Assembly: GCA_014549065.1 (NCBI GenBank)
Contig: JACDOX010000112.1
Span: forward strand, 1,883,347-1,947,346
Direction of reading: 5' to 3'
DNA length: 64,000 nucleotides
Source: Cardinalis cardinalis
Taxonomy: Eukaryota; Chordata; Aves; Passeriformes; Cardinalidae
The position numbers were made by a program, and so were the translations under genes. Shown here piece by piece: positions 49,076 to 60,800 of this stretch. The notes below the pieces were generated by a model. That model did no database searches. It worked only from the letters and a program-made list of their open reading frames with translations, and was not told where the DNA came from. The first letter of the stretch is position 1; each line of letters starts with the position of its first letter.

Positions 49076-50885
49076 TAGGCTGTGTAAATCTGAGGCATAC
49101 CTTAGGGTTATACAGTTAAGAGATGTAAGGAGACAACAGCAGAATCCTTCAAGGACAAAAAGCCTATTCCTGAGAAAAAATATTTTCTCTTTAGATCCAG
49201 CCTGGGAAAAACTGGCAAAACAAAAGGCAAAGTGACCTGGATGTGACAAAGACTAGACAGGCACATGTCCCTTACCTGGGTGGGCTTGCACTGAGAATTA
49301 CCAGCACCACTCAGGGCACCTCACCTTGCTTCCATTGCAGGACCCTGCACAGGGGTTGGAAAAGGTGATTGGAAAAGGCCAATCACCCCCAAACCTGCCC
49401 AAGCCTCAGAGGACACCTTTGCTCCTGCTTCTTATCNTTTTTTATAACCCAAGAACCACCAAACTTTCTTGGAAGAAGAAGAAAGAAAAAAAAAATCTCA
49501 CTAACATCTTGCACAGCATTGCCACAATGGTCTCCACTACGACCCACTAAAAAGGAGGATAAACTTTGAATGTTCATCTGTCAATTTTATTTCCCTCCCA
49601 TCTGTTTCTTGCTGGTTTGCAAGCCCAGAAGTGCAGAGAGGAGGTGGGATGCAGACAGGCTTTTTTCTGCAGCTGCTTCAGAGCTTGTCTTCCAGGCTGA
49701 CAGTGGCCTGTGACCCACACAATGACCAAACCTGCACAGCCCCATGGAAACAAAATAATTGCCCAGCAGACAGAGAGCACTGAGGGCTTCCTGCAGCCCA
49801 AGGAACAGGACACGCTCGTCACTGGAATGTGCAGAGGACAATCATGCCTCAGGCTCCTTGCAACGTTCATTTTGTTTTATTACTACTTTATTCTCTTGTC
49901 CTTTAGAAAACTGCTACATTAACCCCCAGATCTTAGATATTGAGCCTAGCTGGTGTTAAAAGTTTAATTACTCTTACTGTTAATTATGGTGCTTGCAGAG
50001 AGCATTTGCCAAGCAGGCCTGGAGAGCTTTGGTTCCCTGCATGGTTTTAATGGTGGGATGTGTTTTGGGGGTAGTTTTATCTCCTCTGATAGTAGAAACC
50101 CCTGATGGATTCTGGGTGTAGAGACAGGNCTGAGAGCATCCCAGGATGACCCCAAGCATTGACTTTCAAGTGAGACAAGGTATCCTGGAGAGAGGTGCCC
50201 TGATCCAATCTGCACTTGTTTTCCTAGTCCCTGTACCTTGGTCTGTGGGTCTGAGTGACCNCTTCAGTTTTCTTCCTGGTCTCTTTTATTCCTGCTGCTC
50301 CTGCTCATCTTCCCAAACGCTTCTATTCTCTGAGTTTGAGTTCTCAGAGGATGGGCCTGCAGACTGGTCCCCAACATAGCCAAAGCAAATTCATTTAAGA
50401 ATTGACTTGATTTACAGTCATTTCCTCCATGTTTCAGCAGCTTGTGATATTCTGTATATTTTCNAGGCTTTAGATTTCCACTTCTTCTCCTGTCTTGATC
50501 AGTAACCCTACTCCATTGGTTGAAGAGGGAATTAATCAAACCCTATAAAATATTCTCCATGCTCAGTCTCTTACTGGGGTTCTATTGAGAAATAAATGAT
50601 GCTTTAGGACTTAAATCAATGTTTCTTGAACCAATACCCTTCANGTGATTTCAGTGGGGTTTGGATCAACTCTTTAGCATACACATTAATACAGCAAGTG
50701 TTCTTTATCTAGAGAAGATATTTAGCCTTGAAAAACGATCAGAAACATTTTAAGCAGCCAAAGACAAATTCTGCTTGATCACACATACAATAATGATTGA
50801 TGGTAATGGAAAAAAACAAATGCTATCATGATGATTTACTCGCCTGTCAAAAAAAATTAGTCATCCTAGAATTGTGCCAAGCTCA

Positions 50886-50930
50886 TGTGTGTGTGTGTGG
50901 GGATATGTGCACAAACACACACGTGTGTGG
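50886..50930. repeat. (TG)7 then CA-rich microsatellite
   Basis: A pure TG run (50886-50899) is followed after about 10 bp by an interrupted CA run and a further GTGTGTGG. TG followed by CA makes the tract imperfectly self-complementary. Alternating purine-pyrimidine runs of this kind can form Z-DNA. Confidence 0.85.
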
Positions 50931-53556
50931 GTACAGGGCAGGCTGCGTCTGTGACAGCAGCGCAGGCCCATGCTCTGGGGCTGGGCAGTGACAAAAGAGT
51001 CTCTTGCACAGTAGAAAACATAACTCACAAGGGTGGCAGCAGTGCTTTGCTGAGGGATGATGAGAGGAAGCNTCTAATTACCAACGTGTGCCCCGCCAGC
51101 CATGCTGTGTGCAGGGGAACACACAGAACACGTGTGCTGAGGCCTCCTTCCACACTGCAAGCCAAACCAGCCTGGTTTTAGGCATGGACAGTTTGAACAT
51201 ATTTCATCCTAGGGATTTTTGGGTGATACGGAATGGAGGTGATTTTGCAGGGCCCCAGTGTCATGTATATACTGTCATATATTTGAAATAAATGTGCCNT
51301 GTATTTCATCCCGTATTTATTTTGGCCAGCTGGGCTGGTGCTTGCTGCTATCAGCCATTTNGGTTCCTTGCTGCTGATCAGGGAGGAGGGCTCTTTGTGG
51401 GCTTTTATTTGTTGGGGTTTTTTCCCTCCCCCAGCACAATTTCAAGCAGTTTCAAGTCATTAATACTGGCCGTGAGCCTCCCCTCCCATCTGAAACCAGC
51501 ACAAGGGCACAAGAGTGGACAAGACCATGCCAAGATCTCTGTTTCTTTACATAAATCAAATTCTTTTACAATCCTTCAACACAAGACATTAAAATATGCC
51601 TGTCTCATGTGCTCTCTCCCGGATTGCCTGCGAGAGGAGTGGGGACCCCTGGGAATTGTTTAGCAGCGATTCACTGGGTCAGTGTATTAGAACAGACTCA
51701 AGTCTATCAGCCAGATGGTGACTTCAGAAAAAAATTGACACACCATTTCAAACTGATTTCACGCAAACCCTCCTGAGGGGAGCCAGTGGGAATCCAGCAA
51801 TCAGATCTGTTGTGAATAAATATTACAAAATTGTCAATTACAAAAGGGATGTTTAAAATGTTTGGCTGATTTAGAATCTATTCATTCCTTGCCTTGTGCT
51901 TTGATGATGGATCTTTCAATATCACTGACTGATTGCTTCCCTTGGCCAGAGAAATCTCAGATTTTAATTTTTTTTTTGGAAGAAGTTACTGTGCTGCCTT
52001 TCCAGGCTTTTATGGTAAGGAGGCATCTGAGATAAAAGCTAAGCCAGGTACAATTTGGGGCATGATGTCTTCTACAGTGGCTTAAAAATGAGCATTGGGC
52101 TTAATAAGGCAATCAGGTCTGAATGTTTTCAAAGCTACACAGGACCAAGATCTCTCACAAGTAAATTTAATCAATGTAGATGCAAATGTCTGCTTTTGCA
52201 GGCAGGAGAAGCTGGAATATTCTTCCAAGCACCAGTTATGCGTGCTCATCAAGTTATGTATTCAGCTGAAAAAGTTATTTGCCTTGTGTTGAAACCCACA
52301 GTGGAGGCAATTTTTGTGCTTCTGCTGCCCACNTGACTGCTCAGGACCCATCCCTTTCTCTGGCCTTGTTTCTTTGTCTCAAACTGCACATCCAGGCTGG
52401 CCATCCCCATCGTGGCAGGGCTGGCTGAGCCTTCCCCATCCTTGGCCAGCCTCTCCCTCCATCAGAGCACACCAGGGCTGCCTTTGGGCCACCTGGGTCC
52501 ATTCCATNACAGCCCAGCTTCCCCACAGCAGATTTTCTGTTTGCAAGGGATCTTTGATTTTACCAGCATTACTGGACCCCTCTCTGCTTCCCTCTGATGG
52601 AAACCTGATCCCTGATGTGGTCAGTGCTCACTCCTCTCTTTTTTTGTTGTTTTCCCCTATCTCTGAGGTGGTTTAATTTATTGTCCCAGGGTGGTTTCAC
52701 CAGTTGTCTCTCTCTCTTTAGATCTTCATATAGTAAATGGCAAAGCTCACCTCTGAGTGAAGCTCTTGTTCCCACAGGTCTTTGGGCTGGTCTGTGCAGG
52801 TCACTCTTACCAGTCCTTCACTCCCACCAGATGGAGATATGATCACTGNAAAGGACAATGAGGCATAAATCAAAGTTATTCCACAAACAGAATTTCAAAG
52901 GGTTTCTAAGGATGAAAATGAAATTTATAAAGCTTCATTAGTGCAGTATTATCTAATTGTATGCAGATTGTAGTAAATTTATAGATTTATAGAAATTAAT
53001 ATACTATGTTTTCATCCTGATTTGTCTCAATTTTTCAGGGATTGCAGAACTTTCTAGTAGNCCTAAAATTTCTTCAATAAACAGATAAATCTCTCTTCTA
53101 AATAATCCAGATTCCAGGCCTTGTTTCTCCAGATTACATCCACAATTCAGCCATCAGCCTGAACCTGATCTGGGCCTGGAAGAATCCTTCTTAGCAAATA
53201 TTTGTCCACCTTTTTAGAGACTTGGTTAGCCTGACTCGGAGGTGCTCTGGATGTGAGCAGTGATGTGTGGTATTTATATTGCCTTTCCCTGTGCCCTTGC
53301 TCCCTGGGCAATGGTCATAGGCAGCTCCAAAGAGGAAAGAGCCATAAAAGCTGATGTCTCTGCCCAGAAGTGATGAAAGATGACCTCACATCTGGGGGAC
53401 ACCTGTGGTCTCTGTCCCTCTTGCTCTCAATACCTGCTGTTGATCTGCTCTCCTGCCTCTGGCTGGAGTGGCTCACCCTGCTGGGGTCATGAAAAGCCCT
53501 GGCTGAGCCCCCTCTTGCCTTGGGCTCACACCGCCCTCCCCAGTGTGGCTGCAACC

Positions 53557-53660
53557 CAGGGCTCTCCTCACTTCTCCTCCCCAGCCCAGAGGCAGCATCA
53601 CTGACCCACCAGTGCCCCCAGCCCTGCCTCTGCCTCTCCTGGNCATGGTCTCTGTGGCTG
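53557..53660 (+). repeat. Direct-repeat unit A, copy 1
   Basis: A segment beginning CAGGGCTCTCCTCACTTCTC and running through TCCCCAGCCCAGAGGCAGCA to a GGTCTCTGTGGCTG end. It recurs in the same orientation about 397 bp downstream (53954-54045) with roughly 85-90% identity by eye and a small deletion. It lies immediately left of inverted-repeat arm B. Confidence 0.85.
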
Positions 53661-53661
53661 A

Positions 53662-53953
53662 GGAGCTGAGGTGGCAGCAGGCTGTGGGGACAGAGCTCNA
53701 GGGCCACAGGGGGGCCTGGAGTTCAGGAAACCACCCAGAGGTCTGGCAAGGGACAGTTCTGCAGGAGATTGATGGCAGGGTTGTGGTGCTACCGAGGTGT
53801 TTCTCCAGCTCCTGGGAAGGGACATGGTGGCCAGGACACCCTGGAGGAGTCTCACATTTCCTTCCTCAGCAAGGAAATTCTGGTCACAGCCAGGTGGATC
53901 ATGTGCGCTTCTGTCTTGGGTTTGTTTCTCCATCCTAAGGAGCCATCAGTGGC
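53662..53953 (+). repeat. Inverted-repeat arm B, left
   Basis: The reverse complement of this roughly 290-bp segment matches 54206-54481 along most of its length. Clear matching blocks include GCAGGAGATTGATGGCAGGG (left) against the same stretch inverted near 54362, and GGGTTTGTTTCTCCATCC (left, near 53920) against GGATGGAGAAACAAACCC (right, near 54222). Similarity fades at GAGCTGAGG on the outer edge. Small indels show it is not a recent exact palindrome. The family is not recognised. Confidence 0.85.
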
Positions 53954-54045
53954 CAGGGCTCTCCTCATTTCTCCTCCCCAGCCCAGAGAGAGCATCACTG
54001 ACCCCCAGCCCTGCCTTTGCCTCTCCTGGAAATGGTCTCTGGCTG
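53954..54045 (+). repeat. Direct-repeat unit A, copy 2
   Basis: Second copy of unit A in the same orientation, starting CAGGGCTCTCCTCATTTCTC exactly where inverted arm B ends. Compared with copy 1 it lacks a few bases after CACTGACCC. Its position directly at the arm boundary suggests that A and B were duplicated as one unit and then rearranged. Confidence 0.85.
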
Positions 54046-54205
54046 TCCCTGCAGCAAGGCTGGGACAATCTCATCCCTTGCAGTGGCAATGCCATGGGGT
54101 GGCAGCCCCAGGCAGCTGAGGTGGGCCCCAAGTCCCTCTGGCACAGGGTGACATCTCCTTCCCACTCCCTCCTCAGTTCTTTGTCCCTGTGGTGCCCCAG
54201 CTCCN

Positions 54206-54481
54206 GCCACTGATGGTTCCTTGGGATGGAGAAACAAACCCAGGACAGAAATGCACNTGATCCACCTGGCTGTGACCAGAGATTCCTTGCTGAGGTCTGA
54301 GACTCCTCCAGGGTGTCCTGGCCACCGTGTCCCGGCTGAGAAACCCTTTGGTGGCACCACAACCCTGCCATCAATCTCCTGCAGAACTGTCCCTTGCCAG
54401 GGACAGCTGGGTGGTTCCCCTAACTCAAGGTCCCCTGTGGCCCTCGAGCTGTGTCCCCACAGGCTGTGCCACCCCAGCTCT
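54206..54481 (-). repeat. Inverted-repeat arm B, right
   Basis: Inverted copy of 53662-53953, starting GCCACTGATGGTTCCTTGGG and ending near CACCCCAGCTC. The arms are separated by about 250 bp (53954-54205) that include unit A copy 2. Paired, they could extrude a large cruciform or give a long double-stranded RNA if transcribed. Confidence 0.85.
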
Positions 54482-56927
54482 TGGGTCAGCANCCAAGCTG
54501 CCTGCCTGGGAACCTGGGGGAAGCACAGCCAGCAGAGACCAGGGACAGCAGATAGAGTTGCAGGGTCATTATTTCCAGGAGCTCTTGATCAGTGGTATGA
54601 AAGGCAACAACAAAGGTCATCCTGAACTTTAAACTCAACACCGTTTCCCATCCCCCCAGCAAAGCACTTTCCAGCCAGGCAGTAAATCTCTGTGTGATGA
54701 GGGAGAGAGCCCCGTTTTCAAAGAGCTGGTCCTTCCCAGACATCAGCTTCAGCANCTGAGCCTGAGTTCATCCAAGGGAGAGACACAAAGGTTTGGCTCT
54801 GGAACTTTCAGCTCAGCCTCTACCTCCCTTTTCTACACCACCACAAGATGTTGGGAGAGCTGGTCGTGCGCTGGGCTGGCCCTGCAGCACAGCAGGGCTC
54901 AGAAATGGGGCTGGCAGGCTTGGATGAGGCATGGTAGGGACACCCAGCCACAGGAAAACTCAAGGATCCTGGGTCTGCCTGCCGCCTCAGAAGCAGGGAG
55001 AGGTGAATGCAGCATCAGATCCAGGCTCAAGGGGATTTTCCATCCCAGGGAGCATTTAAGGCTTGTTGGGGCTTCAGTGTTCCCAAAGCACTGTCATGCT
55101 TTCAAAGTGTCTCTCCCTGTGGTGAGATTTTTACAATAATACTCATTGCACACCAAGAGGTACCACTTGTAACAAAGAAAAACACCCAGAGAACAAGAAA
55201 ATAAGCCCTGGCTCCAGAAACAGTTCCACACAAAATATTCAGATTTGAGTCAATATTATTGAGAATTTTTAACAAAATTGCTCAGAAATTTCCCTCTGAA
55301 TGACNATCAGAAGCTCCTTCTGTCACCCACTGAAACTGCCTCACACCCTCCTAGGTTCCACACTCTTCCATGCTTTTTTTTTTTTCCTTCCTTCCCTATA
55401 ATAAGATTTATTATTGGGTTATTCTTCATGGTATATTAGCCCTTAGCCAGAGTCAGTGCTGACAGAAATGTTAGTCATTTGGGCTCTGCTTAACCTGCTA
55501 AGAAGAACTGAATTTACAGAACGGGACGAGGCTTTTTATGATTTCATTCCAGAGCCAAATCAGATAAGAATAATTATCCTCTCCTGGGATATTAGGCAGC
55601 ACCTCCCCAGGACCAGCAGCTGACAGCTGTTTTATTGGTTGAGTCACTTGGGTCTGGAGCCGAGGATTAATTGTTCATGTGTCCGGGTGGTTCCAGGAAC
55701 AACAGTGAAAGGTTCTTTCTGGAGATGGGAGATAATTTATTTTCAATTGTTTTCATGCACATGATTTCAGTGGACAAGGTGAATTAAAAATAAAATCGCA
55801 TAAATAACCCTGCTTCCACCACCCTCTGCACTCGTTGTTAAACACTGGCTCGTGCATTTCAGATCTAGGGGTCTTTAACAGAAAAAAAATGTAGCATCAG
55901 AGGAGATGCAGTCCTTCCAAAGCAGGTTAGAATCCACTTGTCACCAAATGTCCTCTCTGACTAACCCCCGAAGGCAGCGCCCAGCGCCCACCCCTGCCCT
56001 TCCTTGGCACCCACCCCCAAACGCTTTTATTCAGAATTAATTTACTCCTGCCTATCACCTGCTTGAGATTATTCTAATGATAATGGCCTCGATCCAAAGC
56101 AAATTAAAAACCAGTGGTGAGGCTTTCCCTGACCGGGCTGAGCGCGGCTCTGCTGCAGCCACGTCTCTCCCGGGTGGCAGGGCTGGCTGTCCCCTGGCTG
56201 GGACACACGCTGTGCCTCTGTGATGGCAGAAGGGGCCCAGGAGCGGGCNGGGAAGGCAGTTGCCTGGAGCAGCAGGGGTTTGGGCAGCTCTACACCCTCT
56301 GCCCAGCTTGCCTGCNCGGCTGTGCCAGCGCTGGGGAAGCCAGGGGAGGATTCCTCGNCCGCCCTTGCCTGGGATGCGAGTGGCAGCAGGAATNAAAGTG
56401 CCCCATTCTCCCAGGGTGNGCTGTCAGCTTTCTGCTCAACATCCCTTCTCCTCCAGCTTGTGGAAGCTGCCTGCCCATGGGTTGGGTTTTGCCTGTGTGC
56501 TGAGGAGGGGGAGCAGCTCCAAGGGGGTTTTTGTTCTGGGATTNGCAGTTTGAGTGGAAAGGGGCAAGTCCCCAAGTCCTCTTGCAGAGCTCACACCAGC
56601 GCTCCCACAGTTCAGCTCATGCTGCAATCACTGTGCCTCCAAACAGGGAAGGTGTTCTGGCCTGGATGGGTGGGGGAAGAAATTTATAACTGCTTCCCAC
56701 CGTTCCCCCTCTNGACATCTTCATGTTGTGTCCATATCTGTAGCACAATAGTTTTGGATTGCAAGGAGAGTTTTAAGTCCCCCTCAAGAAGAGGAAAAAG
56801 AAAGTCAGGGCAAACCAAGCCTTGGGCTGGCTGAATGAACAGGGGTCTTACAGCTTTGGAGNAGGGTGGGTCCCTGCAGTGCTGCACCTCAAACCCAGGG
56901 AGCAGAGCCCTCCGGCAGACAGAGGAG
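54482..56927. other. Non-coding unique sequence
   Basis: No gene is supported. Positions about 55420-56110 are AT-rich with retained complexity (see next entry). Frames at 56069-56834 (168 and 204 codons on opposite strands) contain many ambiguous bases and no domain. Confidence 0.5.
55420..56110. promoter_or_regulatory. Candidate conserved non-coding region
   Basis: Nearly 700 bp without an ambiguous base, largely AT-rich, with GATAAGAATAATTATCC near 55564 (GATA and TAATTA cores), GGATTAATTGTTCATG near 55663, and several CpGs in AT-rich context (ACAGAACGGGACGAGG near 55516). It could hold one or more enhancers; this is inferred from composition only. Confidence 0.25.
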
Positions 56928-57312
56928 ATCACAGAATCACAGAATAATGAGGTTGGAAGAGACCTCTAAGATCATCGAGTCCAACCTGTGCCCTAACACC
57001 TCAACTAGACTATAGCACCAAGTGCCATGTCCAGTCTTTCTTTAAACACATCCAGACATGGTGATTCTACCNCCTCCCTGGGAAGAGCACTCNAGTACTT
57101 TATTATTCCTTTGGTGAAAAATTTCTTCCTAATATCCAACCTAGACCTTCCCTGACNTAGCTGGAGACTGTGTCCTCTGGTTCTGTCAGTTGCTGCCTGG
57201 AAAAGAGACCCCCANCTGTCTCCAACCTCCCTTCAGGAAGCTNTAGAGAGCAATAAGGTCACCTCAAAGCCTCCTCTTCCCCAGGCNAAACAGCCCCAGC
57301 TCCTTCAAACGT
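56928..57312 (-). mobile_element. CR1 LINE, 5'-truncated 3' end
   Basis: Read on the minus strand this is the CR1 3' untranslated region. It has a CTGTTTNGCCTGGGGAAGAG segment, AGACACAGT-like and GGTCTAGGTTGGATATTAGG, AAATTTTTCACCAAAGG, GAGGNGGTAGAATCACC, TGTTTAAAGAAAGACTGG, GTTGGACTCGATGATC, then the typical GAGGTCTCTTCCAACCTC and terminal ATTCTGTGATTCTGTGAT. CR1 is the dominant non-LTR retrotransposon of birds. Only about 385 bp remain and no reverse transcriptase sequence is present, the usual fate of 5'-truncated CR1 insertions. The right edge (5' end of the copy) fades near AGCTCCTTCAAACGTC and could lie up to about 20 bp further. CR1 leaves no clear target-site duplication. Confidence 0.95.
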
Positions 57313-60300
57313 CTTTGTGTGCATGGAAGAGGTGTTGGACAGTTTTCAGGCTTGGCACAAAGCGAGCAAAAGCCTCACTGAAGCCAAGGAGCATCTTTGC
57401 CCACTTCTGCCAGGGCTAACTTTGTCCCTGAGGCCATTACCCGGGGGCTTTCAGGCGCTTCGGGTGCACAGTGCTGATCTGTCAGATGAGGAAGTTATGA
57501 GGAAGCAATGGAGTGGCACGAAGGGATTGAAGAGAATTGATACGTGAGCCTGGATAATTATGAGGTTGCCAGTCCAGTGTCATTTCACGGCTGGGCTGGC
57601 TCTTTGTGGTGTATGATACCCATCAATGCAAAAATGGAAATGAAGATAAATGGGGCAATGGCAGCAGCAGTTAGATCTGTCTTGCAGGCTGACTGCTGAA
57701 GTTCCCTGTTGATTTGGGAGCAGCATCCTCCGTCAGCAGCANGAGGTGAATCTGGAAAGTGTCACTTGCCACAACCAGCTGTGGGATCCAGGACAAGCCA
57801 TTGAGTACTGCCAGTCACCAGGCTGGGAAATTTTAAGAAAGTAGTGGCCAATCTGTACTTTTTCAGGGCTAAATTGTCTCTCTGCTGTGTTTGCTTTGCC
57901 TGTTAAGGTGAACATCACAGCAAGGTTGAAGCAGGGCAGAGATGCAGCTGGGCTATGAGGACACTGGGGAGTGACAAAGCCATGGGGTGGAAATTTTATG
58001 TTAGATAAGAAATAACAGGAACTAAGAGGGTCTTAAAATATGTCCACGCAATAGAAAAACTATAGGACAAGCAAAGGTTTAACTTCAGAAGAAGAGAAGA
58101 AAAAATTGTTTCCACATAAGAGAGAGCTCTCTGTGATGTCCCTGATCAAAATCCCAGTAGGCAGGACCCTGAGGCTCAGCTGGGCAGTGTGACTTTGTCA
58201 AGGTCACATCAGGATTTCCCTCCTTGGGAGGGAAGGGTGGACTGTGAGAAAATGGAAACTTGTGATTTGCACCAACACACGTTGCATCACCCTGAAGCTG
58301 ACCTAGGCTCACTCAATCTGACCCCACAGCAGCTACAGACAGAAATCCCTGAAAAGCCAGAGATGCAATATTTTAGAAGAGACAGGATGATTTCTACAGA
58401 AAGAAATTTGTAAGAATTACAAGAAGAGGAGGAGCAGCAGAAGATGCTGGACATTAAAAAAAACATTACATTGACTACAAATGGATTTAGTTATGGAAAT
58501 TTTTGTTCTGTGTAGGAGCTACTCACAGCCTGACTGTCCACAGAGGGGTGCCAGAAACCCCAAGGGAGTGGTGGAGGGTGGAGAGGAGGAAGCTCTCAGG
58601 ATGGTTTTGAGAAACCAAGTGTTTTGATTGTGATCCCCAGCCCTGTGCAATGAAGAGCGATGCCAAACAGATGATGACATGATTTATTTGCAGAAGGTGC
58701 TGCCCTCACCATGCATGAGATGTCCAGGAAATAAAGGCTCTCAGACCTCAATTAGCAATGAGATTCCAGTGATAACGAAGCACTGATTGCTGCCTGGGAT
58801 GGAGGAGAGTGAGACCTGATTAGGGGAGTAGTGGAGGGTGTCTGTAAACACGGCCAAATCCAGGGCTGAAGTGCTGGGCTGACATTTCCTGTCACCCTCT
58901 GTATTTGCCCCCACTTCCATGAGCTGAGAACATGTGGGAGCTCCAGCCCTTCCTTGCTGCATGGTCTCCACAGAGAGGACACCTTTCTGGGCTCAGGAGA
59001 TGGGGATTTGGATCAGAAGCATTCACAGATCAGCGGGGATGCTGCTCTGCATCCATTTCAGCCAGGAGAGAAGAAGGCTTAGGTCAGGCAGAGGAGCACT
59101 GCATGAAATACATTGGCACTGAAATCACCACTTCACCCCACATCCTGCACAGGAGGGGGGGAAATTTGAACATCCTACAAGTTTAGGACACTAAAATAAG
59201 TGAGGAGTGTTTGGGATCCTGTCTCATCCCTGAAAAGAGGAGAATTATTGNGAACAGGAGACAGAGTGTCCCTATTACCAGCCCAGCAAACATTTAATGC
59301 AAAGTCCAGCAGCTCTAGATAGTTCCTTCCTGAAGCATAACTAAGACGTTGACAAGAGATTTAAAAACTTTGTCACATCAATGCAAGAAATTGGAACTGG
59401 ATGCAGTTTTATTGGAAATGTAAGGGCTTTTTTCCATGTCTATGTTCAATAGAAAACTTAAATATTGAAAGGAAAGCTCTCTGGGGATGGAAAATCTCCT
59501 CCACCTCACCCCACAGCGGACAAGAGGGATGATAGCTTTTCAAACCAAGGCTGAGACCTCTCCTGGGAGGAAAAAACAGCAGGAAAAAGGTCAAAAGGTT
59601 AAAGCTTAAATTTAGGAAACTTGTTTTCTTCATTACTTTTAAATTTCACACTTTAAGATAAGAATTTAATAGCACAAATTTGGGAGATATTTCCATTTTC
59701 CCCATTAGGAGATAGCTGTGTGCAGTGGATGCAGTNAGGGCTGCAGAGTTTCTCTCTCTTTCCTGGCAGAGGGATGGTGGGTTGAGAATGAAGAGGAGAC
59801 CTCATCCTCAACAGTGAAGAGACCTCCANCTCACCCCATAACCTGGGAGCAGGTTATTCACCCTTTTCTGGGGTAAGAAAAGGTGCAAAACAAGCAGCTG
59901 GGGCTGAAAAGGGCTCGCAATTGCTTGGCATTGTCCTCATCAGCAGAACTCAGACATCTACGGGAACTGATAGGACAGGGATGCCTGTGCCTCAGTTTCC
60001 CCAGCTGTGACAAAGCTGTGCTGTCCCCCCAAACAGGCTGGAGCTGTACTTATAAATCAGCCAGCTAGCAGGACTTAGAGCTGCTGTAACAAAATCAAGA
60101 GGGAGAAAGTTGATATATTTTCTATTTTCCCCCCCCCAAATCAGATGCAAACCTACTCTGCTCAAATCCTCCACTCTTAATGTGGGACTCTGCCAGTTTA
60201 AGAGGGGGGCAAAGCAGGGATTTCTGATGCAAAATTCAGGACAGTGGAGAGGCAATGTAATAATTGTCAGTCCAGAGAGCATCCTGGTGCACATGTTCGG

Positions 60301-60479
60301 AGGATAAGAGTGTCACCAGAGTCTATTGTCTGTCCCCTCTCTGTTAAAGTAGAGATAAGGCTGGGATAAATCTCACTGGGACATTCTGCCCTATGATGTT
60401 ATTTCATGCCACATCACCTAATAGGTGTATTTTCACACTGCTTGCTACTGCTGTGAGGCTCTGCAGCTCCTAGCCAGGC
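57313..60479. other. Non-coding unique sequence
   Basis: No gene is supported. At 59987-60010 TGCCTCAGTTTCCCCAGCTG resembles a core of MIR-type ancient SINEs on the opposite strand, but flanking similarity is too weak to call. A C9 run lies near 60128. Frames are short and show no recognisable domain. Confidence 0.5.
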
Positions 60480-60800
60480 TGACAATCTCACTATATGGAG
60501 AATGGAATAGTGACGGCTAATTGATTTTACAGCAGTACCGAAGGACAGACAATGAAAGTACCATCAATTTAATCCACTATTTAATGGTTCCAATTTAGCC
60601 TCTGTAAATGCTCACTAAACTAATTTCTCTGGGTTCAGCAATCTGAAAAGCTATCATATCTCTAATCTCCTTCAATATATTCATCTGGAAAAGGGAATTT
60701 AGCCAATTCTGATGTGCGGAGATGATCTGTTAGCACAGTGTAAATGTTTATAACACGGCAATCTAGTTCGTTTATAAGGATATGAAAAGTTTTATTGGGG
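60480..60800. promoter_or_regulatory. Candidate conserved non-coding element
   Basis: About 320 bp of AT-rich, non-repetitive DNA free of ambiguous bases. It includes GACGGCTAATTGATTTTAC near 60511, GTACCATCAATTTAATCC near 60559, TGTGCGGAGATGATC near 60713 and AACACGGCAATCTAGTTCG near 60752. CpGs embedded in AT-rich sequence and TAATT cores are suggestive of constraint. Function is not shown. Confidence 0.3.

Larger units (their letters stand above)
46872..53556. other. Non-coding unique sequence
   Basis: No gene is supported. An AT-rich conserved-looking block is at 48860-49075 and a TG/CA tract at 50886-50930 (both listed). AT-rich unique DNA is at 51700-52000 and 52840-53110. Frames are at most 123 codons and show no recognisable domain. 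Confidence 0.5.

Noticed and set aside
53315..54625. Several frames of 110-142 codons on both strands with related peptides
   Set aside because: They reflect the direct and inverted duplication of units A and B, not a gene family; different frames and strands give the similarity.
59987..60010. MIR-like SINE core TGCCTCAGTTTCCCCAGCTG
   Set aside because: Only about 20 bases match and the flanks do not continue the family pattern; chance or a very decayed relic.
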